Assembly: GCA_003001795.1 (NCBI GenBank)
Contig: PVNI01000007.1
Span: forward strand, 237,507-301,506
Direction: 5' to 3'
DNA: 64,000 nt
From: Actinomadura viridilutea
GTDB lineage: Bacteria > Actinomycetota > Actinomycetes > Streptosporangiales > Streptosporangiaceae
Made by a program: the position numbers and the translations under genes. Shown here one piece after another: positions 26,802-34,951 of the stretch. Positions within the stretch are counted from its first letter, which is position 1; each line of letters begins with the position of its first letter. Under the pieces are notes generated by a model. It was not told where the DNA came from, ran no database searches, and saw only the letters and a program-made list of their open reading frames with translations.

Positions 26802-26838
26802 CCGCCGGCCGCGGCGAGCCGCCGCACCTGGGACGAGT

Positions 26839-26875
26839 GGCCGCCGACGCGGAGCGAGGACCCGCGTCGGCGGCC
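26839..26875 (+). terminator. terminator of the M24 peptidase gene
   Basis: 13-bp inverted repeat (GGCCGCCGACGCG at 26839-26851, complement at 26863-26875), 37 bp after the stop codon. Confidence 0.65.
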
Positions 26876-27600
26876 GATCCGAAATCCGGACCGGCCGCCG
26901 TGCGGGGCGGCGCAGGTCGCCTCACGGCCCGCGCCGCGCCTCGGACGCGGTCAGTCGACGGAGCAGGCGGCTCCGTTCAGCGTGAATGCCTCCTCACGTG
27001 GGAGGGGCCGGGGCGGTCGCGTCCCGGCCGCGGACTGGAATTCACGAAGGCGCCGTACTCGCAGAGCTTTCACTGCCCCGAACCCGCCGAACATTAAGTT
27101 CCTTATTCCAGCCCGTCAAGGAATCGGAATTGTTGTGCCCTGGGGGCGCCTCCCACCTGCGGCTTTGAATGGCGAGCGATGAAAGATTTCGCGGTCGGCG
27201 GCTTGGCGCGTTCGTCCGGACGGCTGTCGTATTCAGTGTGCGGCCCGGAAGAAATTGCGGTCGGGTCGGGACGATGCGGTATCGCCGGATGTCGCATTGG
27301 CGGCCGGCGCGGTCAACCCCGATGCCGCGGCAGGACATGTCGTTCGGCGGACGAACACGCGTCCGGCCGCTCAGAGCACCGCCCCTCGCGGCGTACGTCT
27401 TCCCCAAGGCACGCCACGCGGGCCGCACCTTGTGCGACTTGCCGATGTGCTCGCGAGAATCCGGGCGCCCAAGGAGGTCAGCGACGGCACCGCCGCCAGG
27501 CGCCGGATCCGCCGGAGGTCCGGCTCGTCAAGAAAATGATCGGCACCTGTGCGGTGCCGCCGCCCCCGCCGGGTCCTTGACCGGGCAAATGAGCGATCAT
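26876..27600. other. gene-free stretch before the P450 operon
   Basis: About 725 bp of mixed composition, less GC-rich around 27030-27300 than elsewhere. Several open frames exist, but none shows the strong third-base GC bias of genes here. Could be a decayed gene or a regulatory region; I recognise nothing specific. Confidence 0.5.
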
Positions 27601-27613
27601 TTAAATCTGCCGT

Positions 27614-27820
27614 ATGGGCCCCGTCGCCGGCGTCAGCGTCACCGACACCGCCGTGGCAGCGGACGCGCGCAAGGGCATGCCGCGCGCGCACCTCGGCTCC
27701 ACGACCGAGCCGTCGGCGGCGGCGCCGCACGCGCACGCCGGCCGGGCCATGGCCGACCCGACCGCCGGCCTGTCCGGACCCTTTGACCACCGCACCCCGA
27801 AGACGGGAGAACTGACGTGA
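27614..27820 (+). CDS. Small uncharacterised ORF (68 aa) heading the ferredoxin-P450 operon
   Basis: MGPVAGVSVTDTAVAADARK..., unrecognised and Ala/His/Pro-rich. Support for coding: nearly every codon ends in G or C, in sharp contrast to the DNA just upstream; the AT-rich box TTAAAT at 27601-27606 is 7 nt before the ATG, matching the leaderless pattern of this window; and its stop overlaps the ferredoxin start (GTGA), suggesting translational coupling. No domain or signal is evident. It could also be a leader peptide. Confidence 0.5.
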   Translation: MGPVAGVSVTDTAVAADARKGMPRAHLGSTTEPSAAAPHAHAGRAMADPTAGLSGPFDHRTPKTGELT

Positions 27821-28017
27821 AAGTCCAGATCGACACAGGGCGCTGCCAGGGCCACGGCCGCTGCTACGAGCTGGCCCCCGACCTGTTCGGCGAGGACGAG
27901 GAGGGTTACGGGACGGTCCTCGGCGACGGCGCGGTCCCGCCGGAGAAGGAGAAGCAGGCGCGCCTGGCCGCCGCCAACTGCCCCGAACGGGCCGTCGTGC
28001 TCGCCGAGGAGGGGTGA
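27817..28017 (+). CDS. [3Fe-4S] ferredoxin, P450 redox partner
   Basis: 66 residues with cluster ligands in CQGHGRC (the middle Cys of a 4Fe-4S motif replaced by His) and the distant NCPE, the pattern of single 3Fe-4S ferredoxins that pass electrons to actinobacterial cytochromes P450. The GTG start overlaps the preceding small ORF, and the P450 gene starts 1 bp after its stop, so it is an operon. Confidence 0.93.
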   Translation: MKVQIDTGRCQGHGRCYELAPDLFGEDEEGYGTVLGDGAVPPEKEKQARLAAANCPERAVVLAEEG

Positions 28018-28018
28018 C

Positions 28019-29290
28019 ATGGCGGGCGACGACCGCTTCGCGGTGGACGCCCGCGGGCTGCGCGACGCCCGTCCGGCGGCCACCTCCAGCGAGGTCATCA
28101 CGGGCCCCGTGACGGACTGGGCCACCGACTTCTCCCACGTGGACCCCGAGTGGGCCGCCGACCCCTACCCGATCCAGGACGACCTGCGGCGGCGCTGCCC
28201 GATCGCGCACACCGAGCGGTTCGGCGGCGCCTGGCTGCCCACCCGCTACGAGGACGTCGCGGCCGTCGCCTACGACACCGAGCGGTTCACCTCGCGGGCG
28301 GTCGTCGTCAGCAACTTCCGGCCGTCCCCCGACGTGGCGCCGAGCGGCCTGACCCCGCCGATCACCTCCGACCCGCCGTTCCACCACGACGCCCGCAAAC
28401 TGCTGCTGCCGCCGTTCACCAAGAGCGCGGTGAAACGGCTGGAACCCGCGACCAGGGCGTACTGCCACGCGCTCATCGACGCGATGGACGGACGCGACGT
28501 CGTCGACGCCGCGAAGGACTACGCCCAGCACATCCCCGTGCGCGTGATCGCCGACATGCTCGGCTTCCCGCCCGAGGACGGGCCGCGGTTCCGCGAGTTC
28601 GTCGAGAACGTCCTCGAAAGCGTCAACCTGTCGCCCGACGAGCGCGTCGAGCGCATGGATCCGCTGTTCGAGTACCTGCTCGAGCAGATCCACGACCACG
28701 TCGACAACCCCCGCGACGACCTGACCACCTACCTGCTCAACGCCGAGCTGGGCGGCGAGAAGCTGTCGGCGACCCACGTCTCCGGCATGATGGCGCTGCT
28801 GCTGATCGCCGGCATCGACACCACGTGGAGCGCGATCGGCGCGTCCCTGTGGCACCTGGCCAAGACGCCCGCCGACCGCGAGCGCCTGGTCGCCGAACCC
28901 GGCCTGCTGCCCACCGCGATCGAGGAGCTGCTGCGCGCCTACGCGCCGGTGACGATGGCTCGCCTCGTCCGCAAGGACATGCGCTGGCGCGGCGTGGACA
29001 TGAAGGCCGACGACTGGGTCCTGCTGTCGTTCCCCGCCGCCAACCGCGACCCCGCCGTGTTCGATCGGGCCGACGAGGTCGTCATCGACCGCGAGGTCAA
29101 CCGGCACGCCGCGTTCGGCCTGGGCATCCACCGCTGCGTCGGCTCCCACCTGGCCCGCATGGAGCTGCGCGTCGCCCTGGAGGTCTGGCTCGAGCGCATC
29201 CCGTCCTTCACCCTGGCGGACCCCGCCGCGGTGACCTGGTCCGTCGGCCAGGTGCGCGGACCGCGGACGGTGCCCGTCCGCGTCGGCTGA
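28019..29290 (+). CDS. Cytochrome P450
   Basis: 423-residue soluble monooxygenase. The I-helix oxygen-activation motif AGIDTT is near residue 263, the K-helix ExxR is EELLR, and the heme-binding loop is FGLGIHRCVG with the axial Cys at about 373. It takes electrons from the ferredoxin encoded just upstream. No reductase or substrate-specific biosynthetic gene adjoins, so the substrate is unknown. A hairpin follows. Confidence 0.95.
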   Translation: MAGDDRFAVDARGLRDARPAATSSEVITGPVTDWATDFSHVDPEWAADPYPIQDDLRRRCPIAHTERFGGAWLPTRYEDVAAVAYDTERFTSRAVVVSNFRPSPDVAPSGLTPPITSDPPFHHDARKLLLPPFTKSAVKRLEPATRAYCHALIDAMDGRDVVDAAKDYAQHIPVRVIADMLGFPPEDGPRFREFVENVLESVNLSPDERVERMDPLFEYLLEQIHDHVDNPRDDLTTYLLNAELGGEKLSATHVSGMMALLLIAGIDTTWSAIGASLWHLAKTPADRERLVAEPGLLPTAIEELLRAYAPVTMARLVRKDMRWRGVDMKADDWVLLSFPAANRDPAVFDRADEVVIDREVNRHAAFGLGIHRCVGSHLARMELRVALEVWLERIPSFTLADPAAVTWSVGQVRGPRTVPVRVG

Positions 29291-29316
29291 CCCGGCGCCG
29301 TCCGACGCCCTGAGGG

Positions 29317-29334
29317 GGCCCGCGACGGCGGGCC
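29317..29334 (+). terminator. hairpin after the P450 gene
   Basis: GGCCCGC-GACG-GCGGGCC, a 7-bp stem 26 bp after the stop codon. The rest of 29335-29554 shows nothing recognisable. Confidence 0.5.
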
Positions 29335-29554
29335 GCCGCACACCGTGAACGCGTTGGGGCGCAGGTGCCGCCGAACCTGGCGGAGCCGGATGTCGGCGGC
29401 GCCCGCGCCCGCGAGAGTGCAGCCCGCTACTCTCCTGCGCCGATCCTCGGCGCTCCTCGGGCGGCGGCGCAACGCCGGGGTTTTCAGATGGTGACCGGAG
29501 CGCGTCGGGCACGGCCGCCGGCCGGCGGACCGGGCGGCGGACCGGCCGACACGG

Positions 29555-29983
29555 TCAGGCCCGTTGCCTTTCGCACCACCGCTTGAGCGACTCGGCCTCG
29601 GTGCCGAGGAGGCGCCGGATCGTCCGGCCGGCGGTCAGCGCGGCCAGCGGCGCCAGCGGTCCCGAGACCGCGAAGCTCAGCGCGACGGTGACCTCGCCGT
29701 CCTCGCCGGCGCGCACGGCGTGCCCGGCGGTGAGACGCAGCGCGCGCCCGCCCGAGCTCCAGGTGAACGACGCGCCGTCGCGCAGTTCGGTGACGACCCA
29801 CACGCGCGACGGCTGGCCCGGCTGGACGACCTCGGTCCGGGCGCCGACGCGCAGGGGGCCGTCGTCCAGCCTCCGGGCGGCGGTGACCGTCGGCGTCCAC
29901 TCCGGCCAGCGCTCCACCGAGGCGATCGTCTCCCACACCAGCTCGGCCGGCGCCCGCACCGTCGTCACGACCTCATGCCGCAT
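29555..29983 (-). CDS. SRPBCC (polyketide cyclase/dehydrase-like) protein
   Basis: 142 residues with the START/Bet v1-like pattern: HEVVTTVRAPAELVWETIAS, then VERWPEWTPTV at the N-terminus and a C-terminal amphipathic helix (ESLKRWCERQRA). Such proteins bind hydrophobic ligands or act as cyclases; no ligand can be assigned. TGAGGAG precedes the ATG. It is divergent from a TetR gene 51 bp away, whose operator covers its presumed -10 (TACATT on the minus strand), so that regulator very likely controls it. Confidence 0.85.
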   Translation of the reverse strand: MRHEVVTTVRAPAELVWETIASVERWPEWTPTVTAARRLDDGPLRVGARTEVVQPGQPSRVWVVTELRDGASFTWSSGGRALRLTAGHAVRAGEDGEVTVALSFAVSGPLAPLAALTAGRTIRRLLGTEAESLKRWCERQRA

Positions 29984-30017
29984 CGCGACTCCTCAGATCC
30001 GAGATGCCAGGACCTTG

Positions 30018-30035
30018 AATGTACCATTTGGTTCA
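30018..30035. promoter_or_regulatory. Overlapping divergent -10 boxes and TetR operator
   Basis: The dyad TGTACCA-TT-TGGTTCA (30020-30035, one mismatch) overlaps a plus-strand -10 box TACCAT (30022-30027, 7 nt before the TetR ATG) and a minus-strand box TACATT (30018-30023) for the SRPBCC gene. A protein bound here would block both promoters. Confidence 0.6.
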
Positions 30036-30577
30036 TGAGCGACGCCAAGGCCGCCCTCCTCGACCGCGTGATCGAGCATCTGGCCGCCGAGGGGGTGGGC
30101 GACCGCAGCCTGCGGCGGATCGCGGCGGGCGCGGGGACCAGCCACCGCATGCTGATCTACCACTTCGGCTCCCGTGACGGCCTCCTCGTGGAGGTCGTCA
30201 AGGAGATGGAACGCCGTCAGCGGGAGGTGCTGGCGCGGCTGCGCGCCACGTGCCGGCGGCCGCGCGAACTCGCCCGCGCGTTCTGGCGCCACCTCAGCGA
30301 CCCCGCGCTCGCCCCCTACGAACGGCTGTTCTTCGAGCTGTACGGCTTGGCGCTGACCGGGCATCCCGTGGCCGCTCCTCTGCTGGACGGGATCGTCGAC
30401 TCCTGGCTGGAGGGGCTGGAGCACGTCCCCGGCGCCACGCCCGAGGAGCGCCGCGTCCGGGCCCGCATGATCCTCGCCTGCACCCGCGGCGCCCTGCTCG
30501 ACCTGCTGGCCACCGGCGACCGTGAGGAGATCGACCGGATGGTCGAGGAGTTCATCGCCCTGAGCCTCCCCGAGTAG
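30035..30577 (+). CDS. TetR/AcrR-family transcriptional regulator
   Basis: 180 residues. The N-terminal helix-turn-helix reads LRRIAAGAGTSHRMLIYHFG and is followed by the usual all-helical ligand domain. The ATG at 30035 is chosen because TACCAT lies 7 nt upstream and homology begins at once. It is probably autoregulated and represses the divergent SRPBCC gene through the dyad over its own start codon. Confidence 0.9.
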   Translation: MSDAKAALLDRVIEHLAAEGVGDRSLRRIAAGAGTSHRMLIYHFGSRDGLLVEVVKEMERRQREVLARLRATCRRPRELARAFWRHLSDPALAPYERLFFELYGLALTGHPVAAPLLDGIVDSWLEGLEHVPGATPEERRVRARMILACTRGALLDLLATGDREEIDRMVEEFIALSLPE

Positions 30578-30622
30578 GCCGACTCCGCCCGCGGAGGGGT
30601 GGACGGCGGGCGTCCCGTCCGG

Positions 30623-30659
30623 TAAGTTCTTCTCACGTTGAGATATTCTCAAGCTGAGA
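30623..30659 (+). promoter_or_regulatory. -10 box and tandem operators of the NUDIX-regulator operon
   Basis: TAAGTT at 30623-30628 is followed by four alternating half-sites TCTCA/TGAGA, each pair separated by 3 bp, at 30631-30635, 30639-30643, 30647-30651 and 30655-30659. Together they form three interleaved perfect palindromes. Regular 8-bp spacing suggests cooperative binding by the NrtR-like product of the next gene. Confidence 0.65.
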
Positions 30660-30679
30660 TCGATTGGGGGTGCCGGTCC

Positions 30680-31498
30680 ATGGCCGCGTTGGGGGAGGAG
30701 GGCGAGCGGGAGTTCCTGGAGCGCTACGACCCGCGGGCCTACGACCCGGTGGCGGTGACCGTCGACGTGGTCGCGCTGACGATCCGCGACGGCGCGCTCC
30801 ACGTGCTGCTCGTCCGCCGCGGGGAGGCGCCGTACGCGGGCATGTGGGCGCTGCCCGGCGGATTCGTGCGCGGCGTCCGCGACGCCGAGGACCTGCCCGA
30901 GGCGGCGGTGCGGGAGCTGGCCGAGGAGACCGGGCTCGAGGCCGGAGAGGGCCCGCTGGAGCGCATCCACCTGGAGCAGCTCGCCACGTACGGCGCGCCC
31001 GGCCGCGACCCTCGCATGCGCGTCATCTCGGTCGCGTACCTGGTGTTCGCCCCCGAACTGCCCGACCCCCGGGCGGGAGGGGACGCGGCCGACGCGGCGT
31101 GGACGCCGGTGGACGCGCTCGGCCTCACCGAGACCGGAGAACAGCGGCCGGGCACCACCCGCAAGCTCGCCTTCGACCACGCGCGGATCCTGGCCGACGG
31201 GCTGGAGCGGGCGCGCTCGAAACTGGAGTACACCCCGCTGGCGACGGCGTTCTGCCCGCCCGAGTTCACCATCCCCGAACTGCGCGCCGTGTACGAGGCG
31301 GTGTGGGGCGAGGAACTGCACGCGGGCAACTTCCACCGCAAGGTCCTGTCCGTGCCCGGGTTCGTGGAGAGCACGGGCGGCACCTCGGACAAGGCCGGTC
31401 GGCGCGGCGGCCCGCGCCCCAAGCTCTACCGGGCCGGCGACGCCCGCCTGCTGCACCCCGCGCTGCTGCGGCCCAGCCGGGAGGAGCAGGTCCGGTGA
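30680..31498 (+). CDS. NrtR-like NUDIX-HTH transcriptional regulator
   Basis: 272 residues. The NUDIX domain (about 25-165) has the box core RELAEETGL and the preceding PGGF, with two extra residues between. The C-terminal winged helix (about 200-265) reads FTIPELRAVYEAVWGEELHA, then GNFHRKVL and PKLYRAGD, as in NrtR regulators of NAD metabolism that sense ADP-ribose-type ligands. The ATG at 30680 has GGGGG upstream. It is first in a tightly packed operon with the J-domain, VWA and PurA-like genes, and probably controls it through the TCTCA/TGAGA array. The ligand is not known. Confidence 0.88.
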   Translation: MAALGEEGEREFLERYDPRAYDPVAVTVDVVALTIRDGALHVLLVRRGEAPYAGMWALPGGFVRGVRDAEDLPEAAVRELAEETGLEAGEGPLERIHLEQLATYGAPGRDPRMRVISVAYLVFAPELPDPRAGGDAADAAWTPVDALGLTETGEQRPGTTRKLAFDHARILADGLERARSKLEYTPLATAFCPPEFTIPELRAVYEAVWGEELHAGNFHRKVLSVPGFVESTGGTSDKAGRRGGPRPKLYRAGDARLLHPALLRPSREEQVR

Positions 31499-32517
31499 CG
31501 GCGCCCGACCTCGACCAGGCCCTGGCGCTGCTCGACCGCGCCCGCACCCCCGCCGACGTGTTCGGCGATGACGCGGCCGAGGCCGCCCGCGTCTACCGGC
31601 GTCTGGCCCGCGTGGTCCACCCCGACGTCAACGGCGGCCGCACGAAGGACGCGTTCACCCGCCTGAACGCGCTGTGGCGCCGCTACCGGGGGGGCGACTC
31701 CCACACGATCACCACGCGGAGGCACCGCTACCGGCTCGCGGGCCGCGCGGCCCGCGGCGACCTGGCCGATCTGTACGACGCCGAGCACGAAGACGGCGGT
31801 GTGCTCGTGAAGATGCCGCGGGACCCCCGCGACAGCGACCTGATCGAGCGGGAGGCGGTGGCGCTGCGGCGGCTCTCCGAGGACGGCGACCCGCGGTTCC
31901 TGCCGTACGTGCCGCGCCTGGTCGAGTCGTTCCGGCATCGTGACGCGGGCACGGGCGCGGAGCGCAGGGTCAACGCCCTGTCCAAGTTCGACGGCTTCTA
32001 CAACCTGGCCGAGGTGCGCGCCGCCTACCCCGAAGGGGTGGACCCGCGCGACGCGGCGTGGATGTGGCGGCGGCTGCTGGTCGCGCTCGGCTTCGCACAC
32101 CGGGCGGGCGTGGTGCACGGCGCGGTGCTGCCCGAGCACGTGCTCATCCACCCCGAGCTGCACGGGCTGGTGCTCGTCGACTGGTGCTATTCGGTGTCCG
32201 TCGGCGACCCCGACGGTTTCGACGGACACGTGCCCGCGATGGTGGATCGCTACGCCGACTGGTATCCGCCGGAGGTCCCCGCGCGACGGAGACCGGGCCC
32301 CGCCACCGACATCCACATGGCCACCGGATGCATGACCCATCTGATGGGCGACAGGGCGCCCGAACTGATGCGGCGGTTCGCCAGGGGCTGCCGGCTGCCC
32401 GCTTGGCAACGCCGTCCCGGCGACGCCTGGCGGCTGCTGGCCGAGCTCGACGAGCTGCTGGAACGCCTGTACGGGCCGCGCCGGTTCCGCCCGTTCACGA
32501 TGCCCGCCGCCCGATGA
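31495..32517 (+). CDS. J-domain protein fused to a degenerate protein kinase
   Basis: 340 residues. An N-terminal DnaJ-like domain (about 5-62) has the HPD motif in RVVHPDVNGG. A kinase-like fold (about 75-310) has a VLVK lysine, but the catalytic loop reads HGAVLPEHVLI (the HRD Asp is replaced by Ala) and VDW replaces DFG. It is therefore likely to be a pseudokinase or an atypical nucleotide-binding scaffold. The GTG start overlaps the NUDIX stop (GTGA), so expression is coupled. J domains recruit DnaK; here the client could be the VWA or PurA-like neighbour. That is inference. Confidence 0.8.
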   Translation: MTAPDLDQALALLDRARTPADVFGDDAAEAARVYRRLARVVHPDVNGGRTKDAFTRLNALWRRYRGGDSHTITTRRHRYRLAGRAARGDLADLYDAEHEDGGVLVKMPRDPRDSDLIEREAVALRRLSEDGDPRFLPYVPRLVESFRHRDAGTGAERRVNALSKFDGFYNLAEVRAAYPEGVDPRDAAWMWRRLLVALGFAHRAGVVHGAVLPEHVLIHPELHGLVLVDWCYSVSVGDPDGFDGHVPAMVDRYADWYPPEVPARRRPGPATDIHMATGCMTHLMGDRAPELMRRFARGCRLPAWQRRPGDAWRLLAELDELLERLYGPRRFRPFTMPAAR

Positions 32518-32574
32518 GGCCCTGACAAGACCCCGACCGGTCCCCGACGAGACCCGGACGAAGGAGGAGTTCCG

Positions 32575-33543
32575 ATGGGAAGCGGACGCTGGTCCACCGA
32601 CGTGTACGCCGCCGCGGCCGACTACCGCAGGGCCACGGGCGCCAGCGCGTTCGCCTACAGCGACGGCGGCGCCACCACCGTCCACCCCGACCTCGACCCG
32701 CACGGCGTCACCGTCCGGGAGAGCCGCGACTCCGACGAGCACCCCGAGTCCCTGGCGATCGCGGTCCTGTTCGACGTGACCGGCTCGATGGGCACGGTGC
32801 CCCGGACGCTGCAGACGCGGCTGCCCGACCTGATGGGCCTGCTGCTGCGCAAGGGGTACGTCGCGCATCCGCAGATCCTGTTCGGCGCGGTCGGCGACGC
32901 CACCTGCGACCGGGCGCCGCTGCAGATCGGCCAGTTCGAGTCCGACAACCGGATGGACGACGACCTCGGCAAGATTTTGCTGGAGGGCGGGGGCGGCGGC
33001 CAGATGACCGAGTCCTACGAGCTGGCCATGTACTTCATGGCGCGGCACACCTCGATCGACTGCCTGGAACGGCGCGGCAAGCGCGGCTACCTGTTCATGA
33101 TCGGCGACGAGCTGGCGTACCCGAAGGTCAAGCGCGCCGAGGTCGCCGAGGTGATCGGGGCGGACCCCGGGCGGGACGTGCCGGTCGCCGAGATCCTCGG
33201 CGAGCTGCGCGGCAAATACGACGTCTACTTCATCATCCCCGAGGGCGGCTACCACTCCGGCGACGCCCGGCTGCGGGACTTCTGGCGGGGGCTGCTCGGC
33301 CAGAACGTCCTCTACCTGGACGACCTGGACGCGGTCTGCGAGACGATCGCGCTGACGGTCGGACTCGGCGAGGGCGCCATCGACCTGGCGGAGGGCCTGG
33401 CGCACCTGGACGAGGTCGGCTCCACCGCGGGCCCCTCGGTGTCGCGCGCCCTGGCCCGCCTCGACGCCTCCCGCGCCCCGGCCGCGGTGTCGTCCGCGCC
33501 CGCCGACCTGGGCTCCGGCCCGTCGCGCCACACCCGCCTGTGA
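32575..33543 (+). CDS. VWA-domain protein
   Basis: 322 residues, cytoplasmic. The metal-ion-dependent adhesion site starts at VLFDVTGSMG (about residue 65; D-x-T-x-S form of DxSxS), and the rest of the domain runs to about 265 with YLFMIGDELA in the fourth-strand position. The N-terminal 55 residues are unassigned. GAAGGAGGAG before the ATG is a strong ribosome-binding site. VWA proteins assemble complexes around a chaperone or ATPase; its place between the J-domain pseudokinase and the PurA-like enzyme suggests that it bridges them (inference). Confidence 0.85.
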   Translation: MGSGRWSTDVYAAAADYRRATGASAFAYSDGGATTVHPDLDPHGVTVRESRDSDEHPESLAIAVLFDVTGSMGTVPRTLQTRLPDLMGLLLRKGYVAHPQILFGAVGDATCDRAPLQIGQFESDNRMDDDLGKILLEGGGGGQMTESYELAMYFMARHTSIDCLERRGKRGYLFMIGDELAYPKVKRAEVAEVIGADPGRDVPVAEILGELRGKYDVYFIIPEGGYHSGDARLRDFWRGLLGQNVLYLDDLDAVCETIALTVGLGEGAIDLAEGLAHLDEVGSTAGPSVSRALARLDASRAPAAVSSAPADLGSGPSRHTRL

Positions 33544-33562
33544 CCCGGAGGGACGGCGGCCG

Positions 33563-34888
33563 ATGGGGCACGTGATCGTGGTGGACCTCGGGTTCGGGGA
33601 CGCGGGCAAGGGCACCGTGGTGGACCGGCTCTGCGCACGGGGGCCGGAGCCGGTCCACGCGGTGGTGCGGTTCAACGGGGGAGCGCAGGCGGCGCACAAC
33701 GTCGTCGCCCCCGACGGGCGGCACCACACCTTCGCCCAGTTCGGCTCGGGGACCTTCACACCGGGCGTGCGGACGCACCTGTCGCGGTTCATGATGGTCG
33801 ACCCGCTCGCGCTCGCCGCCGAGGCCGCCCATCTGCGGTCCCTGGGCGTCGCGGACGCGCTCGACCGGCTCACCGTCGACGAGGACGCGCTGCTCACCAC
33901 GCCCTACCACCGGGCCGCGAACCGGGCGCGGGAGACCGCCCGCGGCGCGGCCCGGCACGGCTCCTGCGGGGTGGGCGTCGGCGAGACCGCCGCGTACGCG
34001 CTGGCCCACGACGACGCGCCCCGCGCGGGCGACTGCCTGTCGCCCGCGCGGCTGCGCCGCCGCCTGGCCGCGCTGCGCGACTGGTACCGCGCGGAATTCC
34101 CCGACGGCGAACCGGTGCCCGACGTCGCGGAGTGCGCGGACGCGTTCACCGCGTTCGGCGAGCGCGTCCGCATCGTCGGCGGCGAGCACCTGCACCGGCT
34201 CGTGCGCACCGGCGACGTCGTGTTCGAAGGCGCCCAAGGGGTGCTGCTGGACGAGTGGCACGGCTTCCACCCCTACACCACCTGGTCCACGACCACGTTC
34301 GCGAACGCCGAGACGCTGCTCGCCGAGGCAGGCGGTGAGCGGGCGGTCCGGCTGGGGGTGCTGCGGGCGTACGCGACGCGGCACGGCCCGGGCCCGTTCG
34401 TCACCGAGGACCCCGTGCTGACCGCCGAACTGCCCGAACCCCACAACGGGACGGGACGGTGGCAGGGGCCGTTCCGCGTCGGACATCTGGACGCGGTGGC
34501 GCTCCGGTACGCCGTCGAGGTCGCCGGCGGCGTGGACGCGCTCGCCGTCACGCACCTGGACGTCGCGCGCGCCCGCGGCGATCTGCGGTACTGCCACGCG
34601 TACGAGATCGGCGGCCGACGGGTGCGGCGCCTGCCGGCGGGCCCGCCGGGCGATCTGCGCCGCCAGGCGGCGCTCACCGAACGGCTGATGGCCGCCCGTC
34701 CCGTCTACGCGGACCTGACCGACGCCGTGGCGGTGATCGAGGAGACGCTGGCCGCGCCCGTCGTGCTGTGCTCCTACGGCCCCACCGCCGACGACAAGGA
34801 GGAGCGCGGCCCCTGGGCCCGTCGCCGCGGCCCGGGCCGGTCCGTCGCCCCGGCCGCGCCCATGTGTCCACAACCGGCCGTTATGTGA
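33563..34888 (+). CDS. Divergent adenylosuccinate synthetase-like enzyme
   Basis: 441 residues. The GTP-binding N-terminus DLGFGDAGKGTVVD is a variant of PurA QWGDEGKGKIVD with the catalytic Asp kept. RFNGGAQAAHNVV keeps the catalytic His of the second loop but not the full GGHNAGHT motif. EGAQGVLLDEWHGFHPYTTW differs from the PurA IMP-loop consensus. It is probably a paralogue that ligates an amino acid or similar group to another nucleotide or base rather than the housekeeping PurA. It is last in the four-gene operon; the C-terminal 30 residues look unstructured. Confidence 0.82.
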   Translation: MGHVIVVDLGFGDAGKGTVVDRLCARGPEPVHAVVRFNGGAQAAHNVVAPDGRHHTFAQFGSGTFTPGVRTHLSRFMMVDPLALAAEAAHLRSLGVADALDRLTVDEDALLTTPYHRAANRARETARGAARHGSCGVGVGETAAYALAHDDAPRAGDCLSPARLRRRLAALRDWYRAEFPDGEPVPDVAECADAFTAFGERVRIVGGEHLHRLVRTGDVVFEGAQGVLLDEWHGFHPYTTWSTTTFANAETLLAEAGGERAVRLGVLRAYATRHGPGPFVTEDPVLTAELPEPHNGTGRWQGPFRVGHLDAVALRYAVEVAGGVDALAVTHLDVARARGDLRYCHAYEIGGRRVRRLPAGPPGDLRRQAALTERLMAARPVYADLTDAVAVIEETLAAPVVLCSYGPTADDKEERGPWARRRGPGRSVAPAAPMCPQPAVM

Positions 34889-34951
34889 TCTTGATATCGA
34901 GTCCGTGAAGGACCGTTGACGGATCGCGATCCCTGTGCCGGACTGATCATC

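Noticed and set aside
27169..27600. Overlapping ORFs before the P450 operon
   Set aside because: No third-base GC preference in any frame and Arg/Pro-rich translations; probably non-coding or decayed.
34916..34951. TTG start for the HsaA-like flavoprotein
   Set aside because: Adds 12 residues without similarity; the ATG at 34952 is the simpler choice, although neither has a good ribosome-binding site.
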